Source: Candidatus Cloacimonadota bacterium (GTDB lineage: Bacteria > Cloacimonadota > Cloacimonadia > JGIOTU-2). From it: a stretch of DNA of 5,996 bases. The stretch is taken from the NCBI GenBank assembly GCA_014384665.1, contig JACNFI010000067.1:1-5996 (forward strand), in the 5' to 3' direction. A model generated the notes under the pieces. It saw nothing but the letters and a program-made list of their open reading frames with translations, searched no databases and had not been told where the DNA came from. This document shows, piece after piece, positions 5,982 to 5,996 of the stretch (the first letter of the stretch is position 1; every line of letters starts with the position of its first letter). A program made the position numbers and the translations under genes.

Positions 5982-5996
5982 ATCTGTGAGCGTTTG

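Overview
The window is a compact bacterial segment of housekeeping genes, all on the minus strand, flanked at both ends by hairpin-rich intergenic repeats. Base composition is strongly AT-rich. SecD and SecF are separate proteins, whereas most Bacteroidota have one fused SecDF. Clear Shine-Dalgarno sequences precede secF and the DUF3467 gene, which is also unlike typical Bacteroidota. Together with the DUF3467 gene, this suggests (inference only) an FCB-type or related uncultured lineage such as Ignavibacteriota, Cloacimonadota, Marinimicrobia or WOR-3. No marker gene here fixes the phylum.

Layout, in transcription order from right to left. 5761-5996 is non-coding and holds a nested palindromic repeat (5851-5981). 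5455-5760 encodes a small DUF3467 protein. 5165-5454 is a very AT-poor-in-GC leader (28 G/C among the 180 bases 5221-5400) that may hold the end of the DUF3467 transcript and the promoter of the next unit. Then come secD (3278-5164), secF (2313-3266), rsmD (1717-2265) and cysS (285-1724), tightly packed: 11 bp, 47 bp and an 8-bp overlap separate them, so they are probably one transcript. 1-284 is non-coding, with a heptad tandem repeat and a second nested palindrome.

Functionally, SecD and SecF form the membrane subcomplex that uses the proton gradient to help pull exported proteins through SecYEG. RsmD methylates 16S rRNA during ribosome assembly, and CysRS charges tRNA-Cys. The unit thus joins protein export with translation. 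The usual neighbours yajC (for secD) and coaD (for rsmD) are not adjacent here.

I found no sign of a defence system, phage, CRISPR array, complete transposon or other undescribed multi-gene system. The unexplained material is the two intergenic palindromes, which share a CTTGTC...ATCGGG core and may belong to one dispersed repeat family, plus some modest protein-level oddities in SecD, SecF, RsmD and CysRS.
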